Assembly: GCA_946886125.1 (NCBI GenBank)
Contig: CAMPHY010000002.1
Span: 1-64,000, forward strand
Direction of reading: 5' to 3'
DNA: 64,000 bases
From: an uncultured Candidatus Saccharibacteria bacterium
GTDB taxonomy: Bacteria > Patescibacteria > Saccharimonadia > Saccharimonadales > UBA6022
The notes under the pieces: model-generated
The model's input: only the letters and a program-made list of their open reading frames with translations
Databases searched by the model: none
What the model was told of the DNA's origin: nothing
Translations under genes and position numbers: made by a program
In this document: piece after piece, positions 1-7,787 of the stretch
Position numbering within the stretch: position 1 is the first letter of the stretch
How the letters are laid out: each line of letters begins with the position of its first letter

Positions 1-1245
1 ACGCTCGGCAATCACTCGTGGTGATTCATTATTCGTCAGCAATTCTATAAATATTTCTTTTGCAGCAGTACTACTTAATTCGTTAGCTTCAACCATTCTG
101 GCAAGTTCGATCAATCCAGCGGGATCGGTTATGTCAACCGCAGTAGTTGCTTGCTCGTCATCACCATGCCCAAGCGCACTTGCAAACCAATGCGCGACAC
201 GTTTGGCAATTGCATCTGTCGCTTGTTTCTGGATACTCGTAACCAGCGCAGCGTAGGTTTGATTTGCAAGTAACGAATCGACAACAGAACGGTCAAGCTC
301 TAGATTTACCCATTGCTTACGATATGCCGGAGGTAGCAACGGCACTTGCGCCTGGATGCTAGTAATCTCTTCCTGTGTCAAGATAATAGGAGGAATATCA
401 GCATCAGGCATATAGCGATAGTCTTGTGCATCTGCTTTGGAGCGCTGGCTTGTCGTCAATTGCTTTGCGTCATCCCAGCCACGCGTTTCCTGTACCACTT
501 CTTCACCTTTTTCCAGTATTTCAACTTGGCGACGGAATTCGTATTCGGCCGCTTTTTCAACGCTTTTAAACGAATTAAGATTTTTTACTTCAGCCCTCGT
601 GCCTAATTGACTAGCACCTTTTAGGGCGATTGACACATTGACATCAAATCGCATATTGCCATGATAGAGATCACCGTGCGTCACCCCTGCATACGTCATA
701 AGAAGATAAAGTTCAGTCGCGTACGCTTTTGCCTCAAGTGCTGAATGAATATCAGGCTCAGACACTATTTCAATTAATGGGGTACCTGCGCGATTAAGAT
801 CAACGAGGCTATGGTCGGCATAATGTGATAGTTTACCGGCATCTTCTTCCATGTGTGCGTGATGAATACGCACACGAGTTACTGTGCCATCTTCCAGTGG
901 TGCATCAATATATCCCTCTAAAATAATAGGATGATACATCTGTGTGGTTTGATAGCCTTTTGGAAGATCAGGATAAAAATAGTGCTTACGATCAAACCGA
1001 CTTACTTCTGCAATATCGGCATTCAACGCCTTGCCAGCTCTAATAGCAAGATCGACTGCCTTTCGATTCAAAACCGGCAACATACCAGGCAGACCAAAAT
1101 CAATTGGACTCACCACACTATTAGGAGATTGATCGCGCGCATCATTATTGGCACCGCTAAAAAGTTTTGTCTGCGTTGCTAATTGCACATGGCATTCAAT
1201 TCCAATCGTCATTTCATATCGACGCAACTGTTCATCAGTAATCAT
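1..1245 (-). CDS. gatB: Asp/Glu-tRNA amidotransferase subunit B, partial (C-terminus beyond the window)
   Basis: GatB carries the tRNA-binding and glutamyl/aspartyl-phosphate forming half of the GatCAB complex, which converts Glu-tRNA(Gln) and Asp-tRNA(Asn) to the amidated forms. The 415 codons present run without a stop to the left edge, so the C-terminal tail is missing. The start MITDEQLRRYEMTIGIECHV and the internal VDLNRAGTPLIEIVSEPD block (about residues 148-165) are typical of the family. The start codon overlaps the stop of the preceding gene by one base (TAATG), implying translational coupling. It is the last visible gene of gatC-gatA-orf139-gatB. Identification is secure. Confidence 0.95.
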   Translation of the reverse strand, partial: MITDEQLRRYEMTIGIECHVQLATQTKLFSGANNDARDQSPNSVVSPIDFGLPGMLPVLNRKAVDLAIRAGKALNADIAEVSRFDRKHYFYPDLPKGYQTTQMYHPIILEGYIDAPLEDGTVTRVRIHHAHMEEDAGKLSHYADHSLVDLNRAGTPLIEIVSEPDIHSALEAKAYATELYLLMTYAGVTHGDLYHGNMRFDVNVSIALKGASQLGTRAEVKNLNSFKSVEKAAEYEFRRQVEILEKGEEVVQETRGWDDAKQLTTSQRSKADAQDYRYMPDADIPPIILTQEEITSIQAQVPLLPPAYRKQWVNLELDRSVVDSLLANQTYAALVTSIQKQATDAIAKRVAHWFASALGHGDDEQATTAVDITDPAGLIELARMVEANELSSTAAKEIFIELLTNNESPRVIAER

Positions 1246-1664
1246 TAGATTGCCCCCATATCTTTCAGGGCCTGCTTAAAGCTCATCAATGCTCTGCGCG
1301 CATCGTCATAATTAACCTGTACGTCTGACTCGTGCGCCACTTGATTGCGTAATTTATGTGCCATCCAAACATGATTTGGACTCGTCCAGCTATCTTTTAC
1401 ATTCTTCATACGTTCGCCCATTGTCTCGCCCTTGACACCACGTTCTCGAAGTGCCGTATCGAGCAGTTTATCAGCATTAAGTACACATAAATGGTAACTA
1501 CTTATTTCATCACGCTTTAACTGCTGTTCGATTGCCAGCCACTTACTTCGATACTTATCCGTATCAAGCTTCGGGTCATCTTTTTTTGTCAGCGTAATAA
1601 TTGCAAGCAACAATCCTGCCACGATCAGTACGGCAGCAAAAAAGAATATAATTGTTTGATCCAT
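1245..1664 (-). CDS. small membrane-anchored protein between gatA and gatB
   Basis: 139 residues: one N-terminal membrane segment (about residues 4-24), then a basic linker and a soluble, mostly helical domain of about 110 residues containing WMAHKLRNQVAHES. The RNxxAHE pattern resembles the helical HEPN-type fold, but this is only a resemblance. It starts directly after the gatA stop (TAG then ATG), with a GGAGG ribosome site inside the last gatA codons, and its stop overlaps the gatB start. So it is translated as part of the amidotransferase operon. I do not recognise a named family; a role with GatCAB is suggested only by position. Confidence 0.8.
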   Translation of the reverse strand: MDQTIIFFFAAVLIVAGLLLAIITLTKKDDPKLDTDKYRSKWLAIEQQLKRDEISSYHLCVLNADKLLDTALRERGVKGETMGERMKNVKDSWTSPNHVWMAHKLRNQVAHESDVQVNYDDARRALMSFKQALKDMGAI

Positions 1665-3041
1665 CTATTTATCCTCCATTGATTGCGCCAAGGTCAACAG
1701 GGCTACATCTGATTTACGCGGTCCGATTAGCTGAACACCGACAGGTAGACCATGGCTCGTTACTCCAGCTGGCACGCTGAGCGCTGGAAGACCCGCTAAA
1801 CTTGGCGGCACTGTCATAATATCCGCAAGATACATACTAATTGGGTCATTGCTGTTTTCACCAAGAGCAAACGCCGCAGTTGGTGCAACCGGCCCAAGTA
1901 GTACATCGTAAGCATCAAACAGCTCATTGTATGCATTGATTAAAAGCGTACGGGCTTTTTGTGCTTGCTGATAGTAAGCATCGAAGTAGCCGCTTGAAAG
2001 GACATAACTGCCTATCATGATTCGTCGCTTATTCTCTGTCATAAAACCTTCATCGCGCGTTTTGCCATACAACTCAGCGAGCGTTTTTACACCTTCGGCT
2101 CGATAGCCATAGCGGATACCATCATAACGAGCTAGATTACTACTAATTTCCGCTGGGACGATAATATAATACATCGCCAGTGTATGCTTCACGATTGGCA
2201 TACTTACTTCCTCGACAACGTGCCCCGCGGAACGTAGCTTATCAGCGTATACCGTAACTCGCTCTCGCACTTCATCGTTAACATTCTCACCCATAAACTC
2301 TTTTATCAAGCCAATTTTTTGTGATGAATTGGCTGTATCGTTCGGATGGAAAAAATCCTCGAGTGTCGTCATGTCGCGCTCATCTTTGCCAGACATAACA
2401 TCCATCACCAACATGGCATCCAAGCTATTAGTTGCAAAGCACCCAATCGTATCGGTGCTATTCGCCATAGCTACGACACCATAGCGACTGACCGCGCCAT
2501 ATGTCGGCTTAACACCGACGACTCCATTAAAACTAGCCGGCTGGCGAATCGATCCGCCCGTATCGGTACCGAGCGCAAAAGGAACAATATCCAGCGCTGT
2601 AACAACCGCCGATCCCCCGCTACTCCCACCAGCTACTTTTGTAGTATCAACGGCGTTTTTGGTTGGACCGAACGCAGAATTTTCAGTGCTTCCACCGTGA
2701 GCAAATGCGTCAAGATTTGCCTTCCCGATACAGATCGCACCTTCAGCCTCAAGTTTTTCAACCGCAGTTGCCTGTAGCGGTGCCTGAAACTCCGCAAGCA
2801 TCTTACTCGCTGCTGTCGTCGGCGCACCAAATGCTAAGAAATTATCTTTGACGACAAACGGTACACCAGCTAGTCTACCTTTAATGTCGCCACTATCAAC
2901 TTTTTTAGCTCGTTCTAGTGCGCGCTCACTCGTCAAACTCAACAACGCATTATACTCTGTATAGTTATTCGCTTTTTCAAGCACAGCAACAATACTATCG
3001 TAGGTGGAAGGTTGGTTTAAAAAATCAGAAATATGACTCAT
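1665..3041 (-). CDS. gatA: Asp/Glu-tRNA amidotransferase subunit A
   Basis: GatA is the glutaminase subunit of GatCAB and belongs to the amidase-signature family. The Ser-cisSer-Lys triad is intact: K65 in VVKDN, S140 in AGGSSGGSA and S164 in TGGSIRQPAS. The spacings of 75 and 24 residues match the known family arrangement. Length (458 aa) is slightly short of the usual ~485 but covers the whole domain, ending in the family-typical GLPVGVQLIGP segment. It follows gatC by 3 nt and is followed immediately by orf139 and gatB. Presence of GatCAB implies indirect Gln-tRNA and/or Asn-tRNA synthesis in this organism. Confidence 0.97.
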   Translation of the reverse strand: MSHISDFLNQPSTYDSIVAVLEKANNYTEYNALLSLTSERALERAKKVDSGDIKGRLAGVPFVVKDNFLAFGAPTTAASKMLAEFQAPLQATAVEKLEAEGAICIGKANLDAFAHGGSTENSAFGPTKNAVDTTKVAGGSSGGSAVVTALDIVPFALGTDTGGSIRQPASFNGVVGVKPTYGAVSRYGVVAMANSTDTIGCFATNSLDAMLVMDVMSGKDERDMTTLEDFFHPNDTANSSQKIGLIKEFMGENVNDEVRERVTVYADKLRSAGHVVEEVSMPIVKHTLAMYYIIVPAEISSNLARYDGIRYGYRAEGVKTLAELYGKTRDEGFMTENKRRIMIGSYVLSSGYFDAYYQQAQKARTLLINAYNELFDAYDVLLGPVAPTAAFALGENSNDPISMYLADIMTVPPSLAGLPALSVPAGVTSHGLPVGVQLIGPRKSDVALLTLAQSMEDK

Positions 3042-3044
3042 TAT

Positions 3045-3335
3045 TTATAATACTTTCGGAACTTTTACTTGATTATTAGATGCTGCCGGCGCCAATGCCA
3101 GTAGTTGCTCGCGGGTCACACTACTACGAATAAGATCGTCATTACGCCATACGTTTGCAAGGTCTGTCACCTGATACGTCGGCTCTACGTTACTCGTATC
3201 CAACTCGCCTAATTGTTCGACATACGACAAAATATTAGCAATATCTGTTTGCAAATTATCAACTTCAGCATCATCAAGTTGCAAGCTACTTAAATGTGCA
3301 AGATGCTGCACATCGTCTCGGGAAATTTGTGTCAT
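3045..3335 (-). CDS. gatC: Asp/Glu-tRNA amidotransferase subunit C
   Basis: GatC is the small subunit that wraps around GatA and stabilises the GatAB interface. The 96-residue product starts MTQISRDDVQHLAHLSSLQL, a typical GatC opening, and contains DVEPTYQVTD-like sequence near residue 60 (SNVEPTYQVTD). An in-frame upstream start would add eight residues, but a TATAAT box sits only 7 nt before the chosen ATG, so the transcript probably begins at this codon. No Shine-Dalgarno sequence is present. First gene of the gat operon. Confidence 0.93.
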   Translation of the reverse strand: MTQISRDDVQHLAHLSSLQLDDAEVDNLQTDIANILSYVEQLGELDTSNVEPTYQVTDLANVWRNDDLIRSSVTREQLLALAPAASNNQVKVPKVL

Positions 3336-3342
3336 GTCATTT

Positions 3343-3348
3343 ATTATA
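3343..3348 (-). promoter_or_regulatory. -10 box of gatC (leaderless start)
   Basis: TATAAT read on the minus strand, 7 nt before the gatC ATG. Transcription would begin at or next to the A of the start codon. Confidence 0.6.
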
Positions 3349-3411
3349 ACGTACATCAATACTATGCTACAGTAAAACTATCTAATCCCTGTGTGGAGGA
3401 GGTGCCAAACT

Positions 3412-4047
3412 GTGGGTGAGAGAGACATCATTTTCATGAACGGTATGCCTGGAAGTGGTACAAGCCGGCTCGGACGCGCGCTTGTCGAAGAACTATCTCC
3501 AGATATTACGACTGAGCATATTTCAGTAGGCAATCGAATTCGTCAAATTGGACGTGGCGCTCTCCACTCACCTTACCAACAGGCGGTTCTTGATCATCTC
3601 AATGGAGATAAGATTCACACACCTCTCCATGATGAAATTGTATACGGCATTGTCGTTGAAGCGCTTGAAAGATATGACGAGACGCAACTTATATTGCTCG
3701 ATGGATACCCCCGCTATCAACATCAAGTTGAAGCAAGCCAACTACTCGCTATCATTGATTGGCGCACGCTTCACGGTATGATTATCACCGAAACCGACAC
3801 AGAAACAGCTCTGGCGCGAATGATATTGCGCGGTGAACGAGACGTTAACCGTACGATCACTCCAGCTCAAGCAAGCGATCGACTCGATACCTTTCTTCTG
3901 TCATTTGAAGCCGTAAAGTATGAGTGTGAACGCCGTCATATCCCCATTAAAACTGTCGATACTGGCGGCAGTCGTACTGTAAGTACACACTTAGGATTAC
4001 AAGCGGTCAAAGATCTATTAGACAACCCTACTTTGCACTTCAAATAG
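3412..4047 (+). CDS. adenylate-kinase-like P-loop protein lacking the Walker lysine
   Basis: The 211-residue product resembles adenylate/nucleoside monophosphate kinases: a glycine-rich loop near the N-terminus, an LLDGYPRY segment matching the LDGFPRT nucleotide-binding motif, and a RMILRGERD segment like the RLxGRxxxR lid edge. The P-loop reads GMPGSGTSR, with threonine where the catalytic lysine (GKT/GKG) should be. GTG at 3412 is chosen as start because GGAGGAGG lies 9 nt upstream; an earlier in-frame GTG at 3391 lies before that ribosome site. It is divergent from gatC. Either it is a degenerate kinase or a nucleotide-sensing relative; activity cannot be assumed. Confidence 0.75.
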   Translation: MGERDIIFMNGMPGSGTSRLGRALVEELSPDITTEHISVGNRIRQIGRGALHSPYQQAVLDHLNGDKIHTPLHDEIVYGIVVEALERYDETQLILLDGYPRYQHQVEASQLLAIIDWRTLHGMIITETDTETALARMILRGERDVNRTITPAQASDRLDTFLLSFEAVKYECERRHIPIKTVDTGGSRTVSTHLGLQAVKDLLDNPTLHFK

Positions 4048-4057
4048 TACAGGCGGC

Positions 4058-4654
4058 CTATATTGCTGGAATTGCGGCATAGCAAGTAGTGCTTGTCGCA
4101 TCCGTAAACCCGTATCCCGGAGTTGAAGTAGTACTCACGTACGTATTACTTGCCGTCGGTCGCACGGATTTCCCTACAGCACAATGCTGAGCATTCCCTT
4201 CAAGAAAATAAATAACAAAAACTGGATTTGAAACGCCATCCACCGTAAAGGCAGCATTGTATAGATAGACCGGCCCGAGCGCTTTGTATGACGCAGTTTG
4301 CACTGGAGGAGTTGTGTTATTGGGCAAAGAACTGATTTCGAGTAAACGATTATTAAACGTATTATTTACCGACGAAGGCGTGACACTATCAATACCCCAA
4401 CACTTATTATCAACAAATCCTGTTCCGATACAATTAACACCTGTCCATGGATATGAACCGTTTGCGGCTATATAGGCACTGATGGATTTTATAGCCGCGT
4501 TTGCGTTTGCAATCCTGGCTGTATTGTTTGACCGCACCTGTATTCCGTTGTACGCAACAATAGTAATCGCAGCCAATATACCAATCACCACAATAACAAT
4601 TAGTAATTCTACAATCGTAAAACCGGCGCCTTTTCGTGTTTGCTGATTAAGCAT
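4058..4654 (-). CDS. type IV pilin-like prepilin
   Basis: Prepilin with an 11-residue leader (MLNQQTRKGAG) followed by FTIVELLIVIVVIGILAAI, the classic class III signal with cleavage after Gly and Glu at mature position 5, then a globular domain of ~160 residues with four scattered cysteines. Longer in-frame starts exist up to 4690, but a TATGAT box lies 7 nt before this ATG. In this phylum type IV pili are linked to host attachment and motility (established for Saccharibacteria in general); which role this subunit has is unknown. It shares its N-terminal ~28 residues almost exactly with another pilin at 35528-36085. Confidence 0.85.
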   Translation of the reverse strand: MLNQQTRKGAGFTIVELLIVIVVIGILAAITIVAYNGIQVRSNNTARIANANAAIKSISAYIAANGSYPWTGVNCIGTGFVDNKCWGIDSVTPSSVNNTFNNRLLEISSLPNNTTPPVQTASYKALGPVYLYNAAFTVDGVSNPVFVIYFLEGNAQHCAVGKSVRPTASNTYVSTTSTPGYGFTDATSTTCYAAIPAI

Positions 4655-4665
4655 ATGCTTAATCA
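4644..4665. promoter_or_regulatory. 22-nt perfect palindrome over the pilin start codon
   Basis: Two 11-nt half sites (TGATTAAGCAT and its complement) meet exactly at the pilin ATG and run into the -10 box at 4662-4667. The position suits an operator for a dimeric repressor or an RNA hairpin that hides the 5' end of a leaderless message. Confidence 0.5.
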
Positions 4666-4701
4666 TAACACTAGACATGTAGCCGAACAAACCGCATTAA
4701 A

Positions 4702-4728
4702 AAAACGACCCCCAGAAGAGGTCGTTTT
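4702..4728 (-). terminator. terminator of the DEAD-box helicase gene
   Basis: Stem AAAACGACC/GGTCGTTTT with T-rich tail on the minus strand, between the helicase stop and the pilin gene. Confidence 0.8.
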
Positions 4729-4747
4729 CCCATGAAGACGCATAGGC

Positions 4748-5968
4748 TTAGCGTACTTCGATAAACGTATGCGCGTGCCCACTAGCACCAGCACGACCAG
4801 TTCGGCCAATACGGTGTACGTAGTCTTCGTACGTTTGCGGGGTGTCAAAATTAATAACATGAGACACATTTGGAATATCAAGTCCACGCGCCGCTACATC
4901 GGTCGCCACCAATACACGAACACGTTCATCTTTGAACTGCTTCAAAGCACGTTGTCGTTGTGACTGGTTTTTATTACCGTGAATTGCAGCAGATGGAATA
5001 CCACTATTGTCAAGGTGATCAGACAGACGCTGTACACCAAATTTCGTCTCACCGAAAACAAGTACTTTTCCATAAGCTTCAGTACGAAGCATATCGGTGA
5101 GTAGCTCAATTTTGTGTGTCTTATCACGTGCTTCAATAACATCTTGCTCAACGTGCTCACTGGTCTCGGCGGTACGTACAGAAACAGTCTCAGGGTCGTT
5201 CAAAAATGTATTTACCAGTGCCTGAATATCTGGCGTAATAGTAGCACTAAAGAATAGCGTCTGACGTTCGGCCGGCATTTCATTCACGATTTCACGAATG
5301 TCTGGCAAGAAGCCCATGTCGAGCATACGGTCAGCTTCATCAAGTACAAGCGTTGTCATGTTCTTAAGCTGCAATACGCGGCGCCTCATAAGATCTTTAA
5401 GACGACCGGGTGTTCCAATGATAAAGTGCGGGCGACGTTTGAGGTCACGAATTTGACGTTCAATATTTGCACCACCAACAATCAATGTTGAGTACAAACC
5501 AAGCCCCTTGCTAAAGTCACGGAACTGTTCGTCGATTTGCTGAGCCAACTCACGAGTTGGGGCAACAATAAGCACACTTGGTCGGAGCGTGATACCGCTT
5601 TGACGTTCAATAATTGGCAACAAGAATGCCGCCGTTTTACCTGTACCAGTGTTGGCAAGCCCAATCACGTCTTTGCCTTCAATAATATGAGGAATCGCTT
5701 GATCTTGGATTGCGCTTGGTGTCACATAGCCTTTATTGGCAATGTTATGATGTAGCTGTGAGCCAAATGGGAAGTCGGCAAACTTGTGCTTTGCTTCGTA
5801 TACCACTTCGTCTTTTTTCAAAACAGCTTTATTAATAAACTTTGATGGATGAATATACTTCTTTGCTGGTCCGCGGTTGCCGCCACCACGACGTCCACCG
5901 CCGCGATTAAATCCGCCTTGTGGGCGTCCTTGATTAGGGCGTCCGCCCCTTCGTTGTTGAAATGCCAT
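4748..5968 (-). CDS. DEAD-box ATP-dependent RNA helicase
   Basis: 406 residues from the ATG at 5968 (MAFQQRRGGRPNQG). The N-terminal ~40 residues are rich in Arg-Gly and probably bind RNA. The core motifs appear in order: ANTGTGKT (Walker A), PTRELA, TPGR, DEAD, SAT, then HRIGRTGRAG near the C-terminus. It ends shortly after the core without the C-terminal extension of DeaD/CsdA, so it is closer to the RhlE/SrmB type. A longer reading frame upstream to 6112 is not used because AAAGGG sits about 10 nt before the chosen ATG. A leader of roughly 150 nt follows a TATAGT box near 6121, as is common for cold-regulated helicases. Confidence 0.92.
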   Translation of the reverse strand: MAFQQRRGGRPNQGRPQGGFNRGGGRRGGGNRGPAKKYIHPSKFINKAVLKKDEVVYEAKHKFADFPFGSQLHHNIANKGYVTPSAIQDQAIPHIIEGKDVIGLANTGTGKTAAFLLPIIERQSGITLRPSVLIVAPTRELAQQIDEQFRDFSKGLGLYSTLIVGGANIERQIRDLKRRPHFIIGTPGRLKDLMRRRVLQLKNMTTLVLDEADRMLDMGFLPDIREIVNEMPAERQTLFFSATITPDIQALVNTFLNDPETVSVRTAETSEHVEQDVIEARDKTHKIELLTDMLRTEAYGKVLVFGETKFGVQRLSDHLDNSGIPSAAIHGNKNQSQRQRALKQFKDERVRVLVATDVAARGLDIPNVSHVINFDTPQTYEDYVHRIGRTGRAGASGHAHTFIEVR

Positions 5969-6153
5969 AGAAAATAACCCTTTCGTTATTCGGTTTGATA
6001 GCTGTTGCAGTCTGGTAGCTTTAAAAGCTAGAGAACAGCGAGAGGATATTTCGGTGGCTGCGCTTGTAGTCACGCTAGTCTTTGAAAGAGGCTCGACATT
6101 CATCGAATGCAATGTTATCTACTATAGCACAACAACTTTAAAATAGCAATTCA

Positions 6154-6972
6154 TTAGTCAAGCTTAATATTCACGGAGATTGCCCGATGATCTGAACCGC
6201 CGTCGGCTGCTATGCGATAATCTGACATCTGCAATACTGCTGTTGCAAGAATATGATCAATCGCAAGTAGCCGTATACTAGGCAGCCATTCAAAACCAAT
6301 CATTTTAGGCGTTGCCGTTGCACGATGTCGCGGATCTGCATCGTGCAATAATAGTCCTTTCACTAACACTTCCATCGTTTCTCCAAACGCCATTTCGTGT
6401 ACGCGCCTACCTATACCACCCATCACACCAGGCAATCGTTGCATCATCATACCAACTACCGGCTTTGCAAGCACTCGACTGATGCCTGCCGCGTGCATAG
6501 CATTGAAATCACCCATAAGCACTACTGGCACCGATACGTCAATCCATCGTATTAGTGCCTCAACCTGCTCAAGTCGTTGCCATTCCGAACGATCATCGAG
6601 ATGTACGCCGACTAGCTGTAGTATCTGACCATTCGTAGACTCCTTGACGCTCACCACTGGCATAGAGCGATCACCAAGACGAATCGTTTTTTGCGCCACG
6701 TATGACACGCGACTAATATAAACACTGTGTGTTGCTACTGCACTATGTAGATCACGCTGCTGTTCATCATACGAAACTTCGTATATCTTATATCCGAACT
6801 GTGTTAACCGCTTTTGTGCTGTCGCATCCATCATGCCCTTATAAGCTTCTGCCAGAAACACTACATCAGCATCAAGCAACAGAATACTATCAACGATTTT
6901 TAGCGGCACACCACGACCTGTTGCTTTTGTTGAACTCAACCGCCCTTCTACATTCCACGACGCAATTCGCAT
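6154..6972 (-). CDS. endonuclease/exonuclease/phosphatase (EEP) family protein
   Basis: 272 residues with the EEP metal-dependent hydrolase fold: SWNVEG at the N-terminus (Asn metal contact), an acidic residue in FLAEAYKG, VGVHLDD, LMGDFNAM in the middle, and DHILA...SDHRAISVNI at the end (the catalytic Asp-His pair). The family includes exonuclease III, DNase I and phospholipid or sugar phosphatases; no signal peptide is visible, so it probably acts in the cytoplasm. The substrate cannot be told from the sequence. It follows the membrane protein at 6982-7725 by 9 nt and is likely co-transcribed. Confidence 0.85.
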   Translation of the reverse strand: MRIASWNVEGRLSSTKATGRGVPLKIVDSILLLDADVVFLAEAYKGMMDATAQKRLTQFGYKIYEVSYDEQQRDLHSAVATHSVYISRVSYVAQKTIRLGDRSMPVVSVKESTNGQILQLVGVHLDDRSEWQRLEQVEALIRWIDVSVPVVLMGDFNAMHAAGISRVLAKPVVGMMMQRLPGVMGGIGRRVHEMAFGETMEVLVKGLLLHDADPRHRATATPKMIGFEWLPSIRLLAIDHILATAVLQMSDYRIAADGGSDHRAISVNIKLD

Positions 6973-6981
6973 TTATCACTG

Positions 6982-7725
6982 TTACCAATAGTATTGGTTG
7001 TCAATCGAACGCTCGCGGGCTGTTTCTTTGCGACTAAAATCATTTGTCGTATAGCCATCGTGTGCTTGAACTGCGACGGTAATGATTGTAAGTAAAACGA
7101 CAAGACTCGCCAAACCCACTAATACAAGAGAAAAAAGCCGACTGACATTACGCCCTTTAACAATTCGATACATAAAATACGATGCTAGCCCTGCAACAAA
7201 AGCAGCAAGTAATGCTGGGACAAACACCTGCATATATAGGTCAGCGACAGATGACTCCGAACCTATCAGAAGAAGTGATGATATCAGAACCGTCACAAGT
7301 GTAATAACACTAAGTAATAACTGACTTACTATAGCCGCAAACCCTACGTATGTGATTACCTTGTAACTCAAACGCGCTGTGTATGCACTACGGCTATGAA
7401 GTGCCCGACTAACTCGTGCAAAACAAATGAATGCAAGCACTGCCGTAATCAGACCTGCTAACGATAGCCATAACGTTCCTACATACCCTGAACCGACGCT
7501 CGCAAACCAGCTAAGTGGTGCGCCAACAGTTGCAAGCTTGTCGTCCATAATGGCAAATACCATCATTAACGCCGCACTTAACAATGTGACAGTCGCCACA
7601 CTTGCCCCTATGGCAACAATATACTCAAAAGTTAGAAAGCTACTGCGAGCTCGGACTATACGACCGAGTGCTTGTTGTGGTGATACGCCAGTTATTCCTG
7701 TTGCCTTTTGTGGTTGATGGTTCAT
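6982..7725 (-). CDS. multi-pass membrane protein of unknown function
   Basis: 247 residues with five likely membrane segments (about residues 34-60, 76-103, 124-150, 167-187 and 196-220) and short polar ends. The layout resembles small four- to five-helix proteins common in Patescibacteria, but I do not recognise a family. Start supported by AAGGGAG 8 nt upstream, with a TATACT box near 7755. Operon partner: the EEP hydrolase. Confidence 0.7.
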   Translation of the reverse strand: MNHQPQKATGITGVSPQQALGRIVRARSSFLTFEYIVAIGASVATVTLLSAALMMVFAIMDDKLATVGAPLSWFASVGSGYVGTLWLSLAGLITAVLAFICFARVSRALHSRSAYTARLSYKVITYVGFAAIVSQLLLSVITLVTVLISSLLLIGSESSVADLYMQVFVPALLAAFVAGLASYFMYRIVKGRNVSRLFSLVLVGLASLVVLLTIITVAVQAHDGYTTNDFSRKETARERSIDNQYYW

Positions 7726-7787
7726 GACTATAACTCCCTTAGATAGGTTTAGTATAAGCCATGCATCCTATTTCGACCAACTTTTGA

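Noticed and set aside
3391..3411. Upstream GTG start for the kinase-like gene
   Set aside because: The Shine-Dalgarno sequence lies downstream of it and correctly spaced for GTG at 3412.
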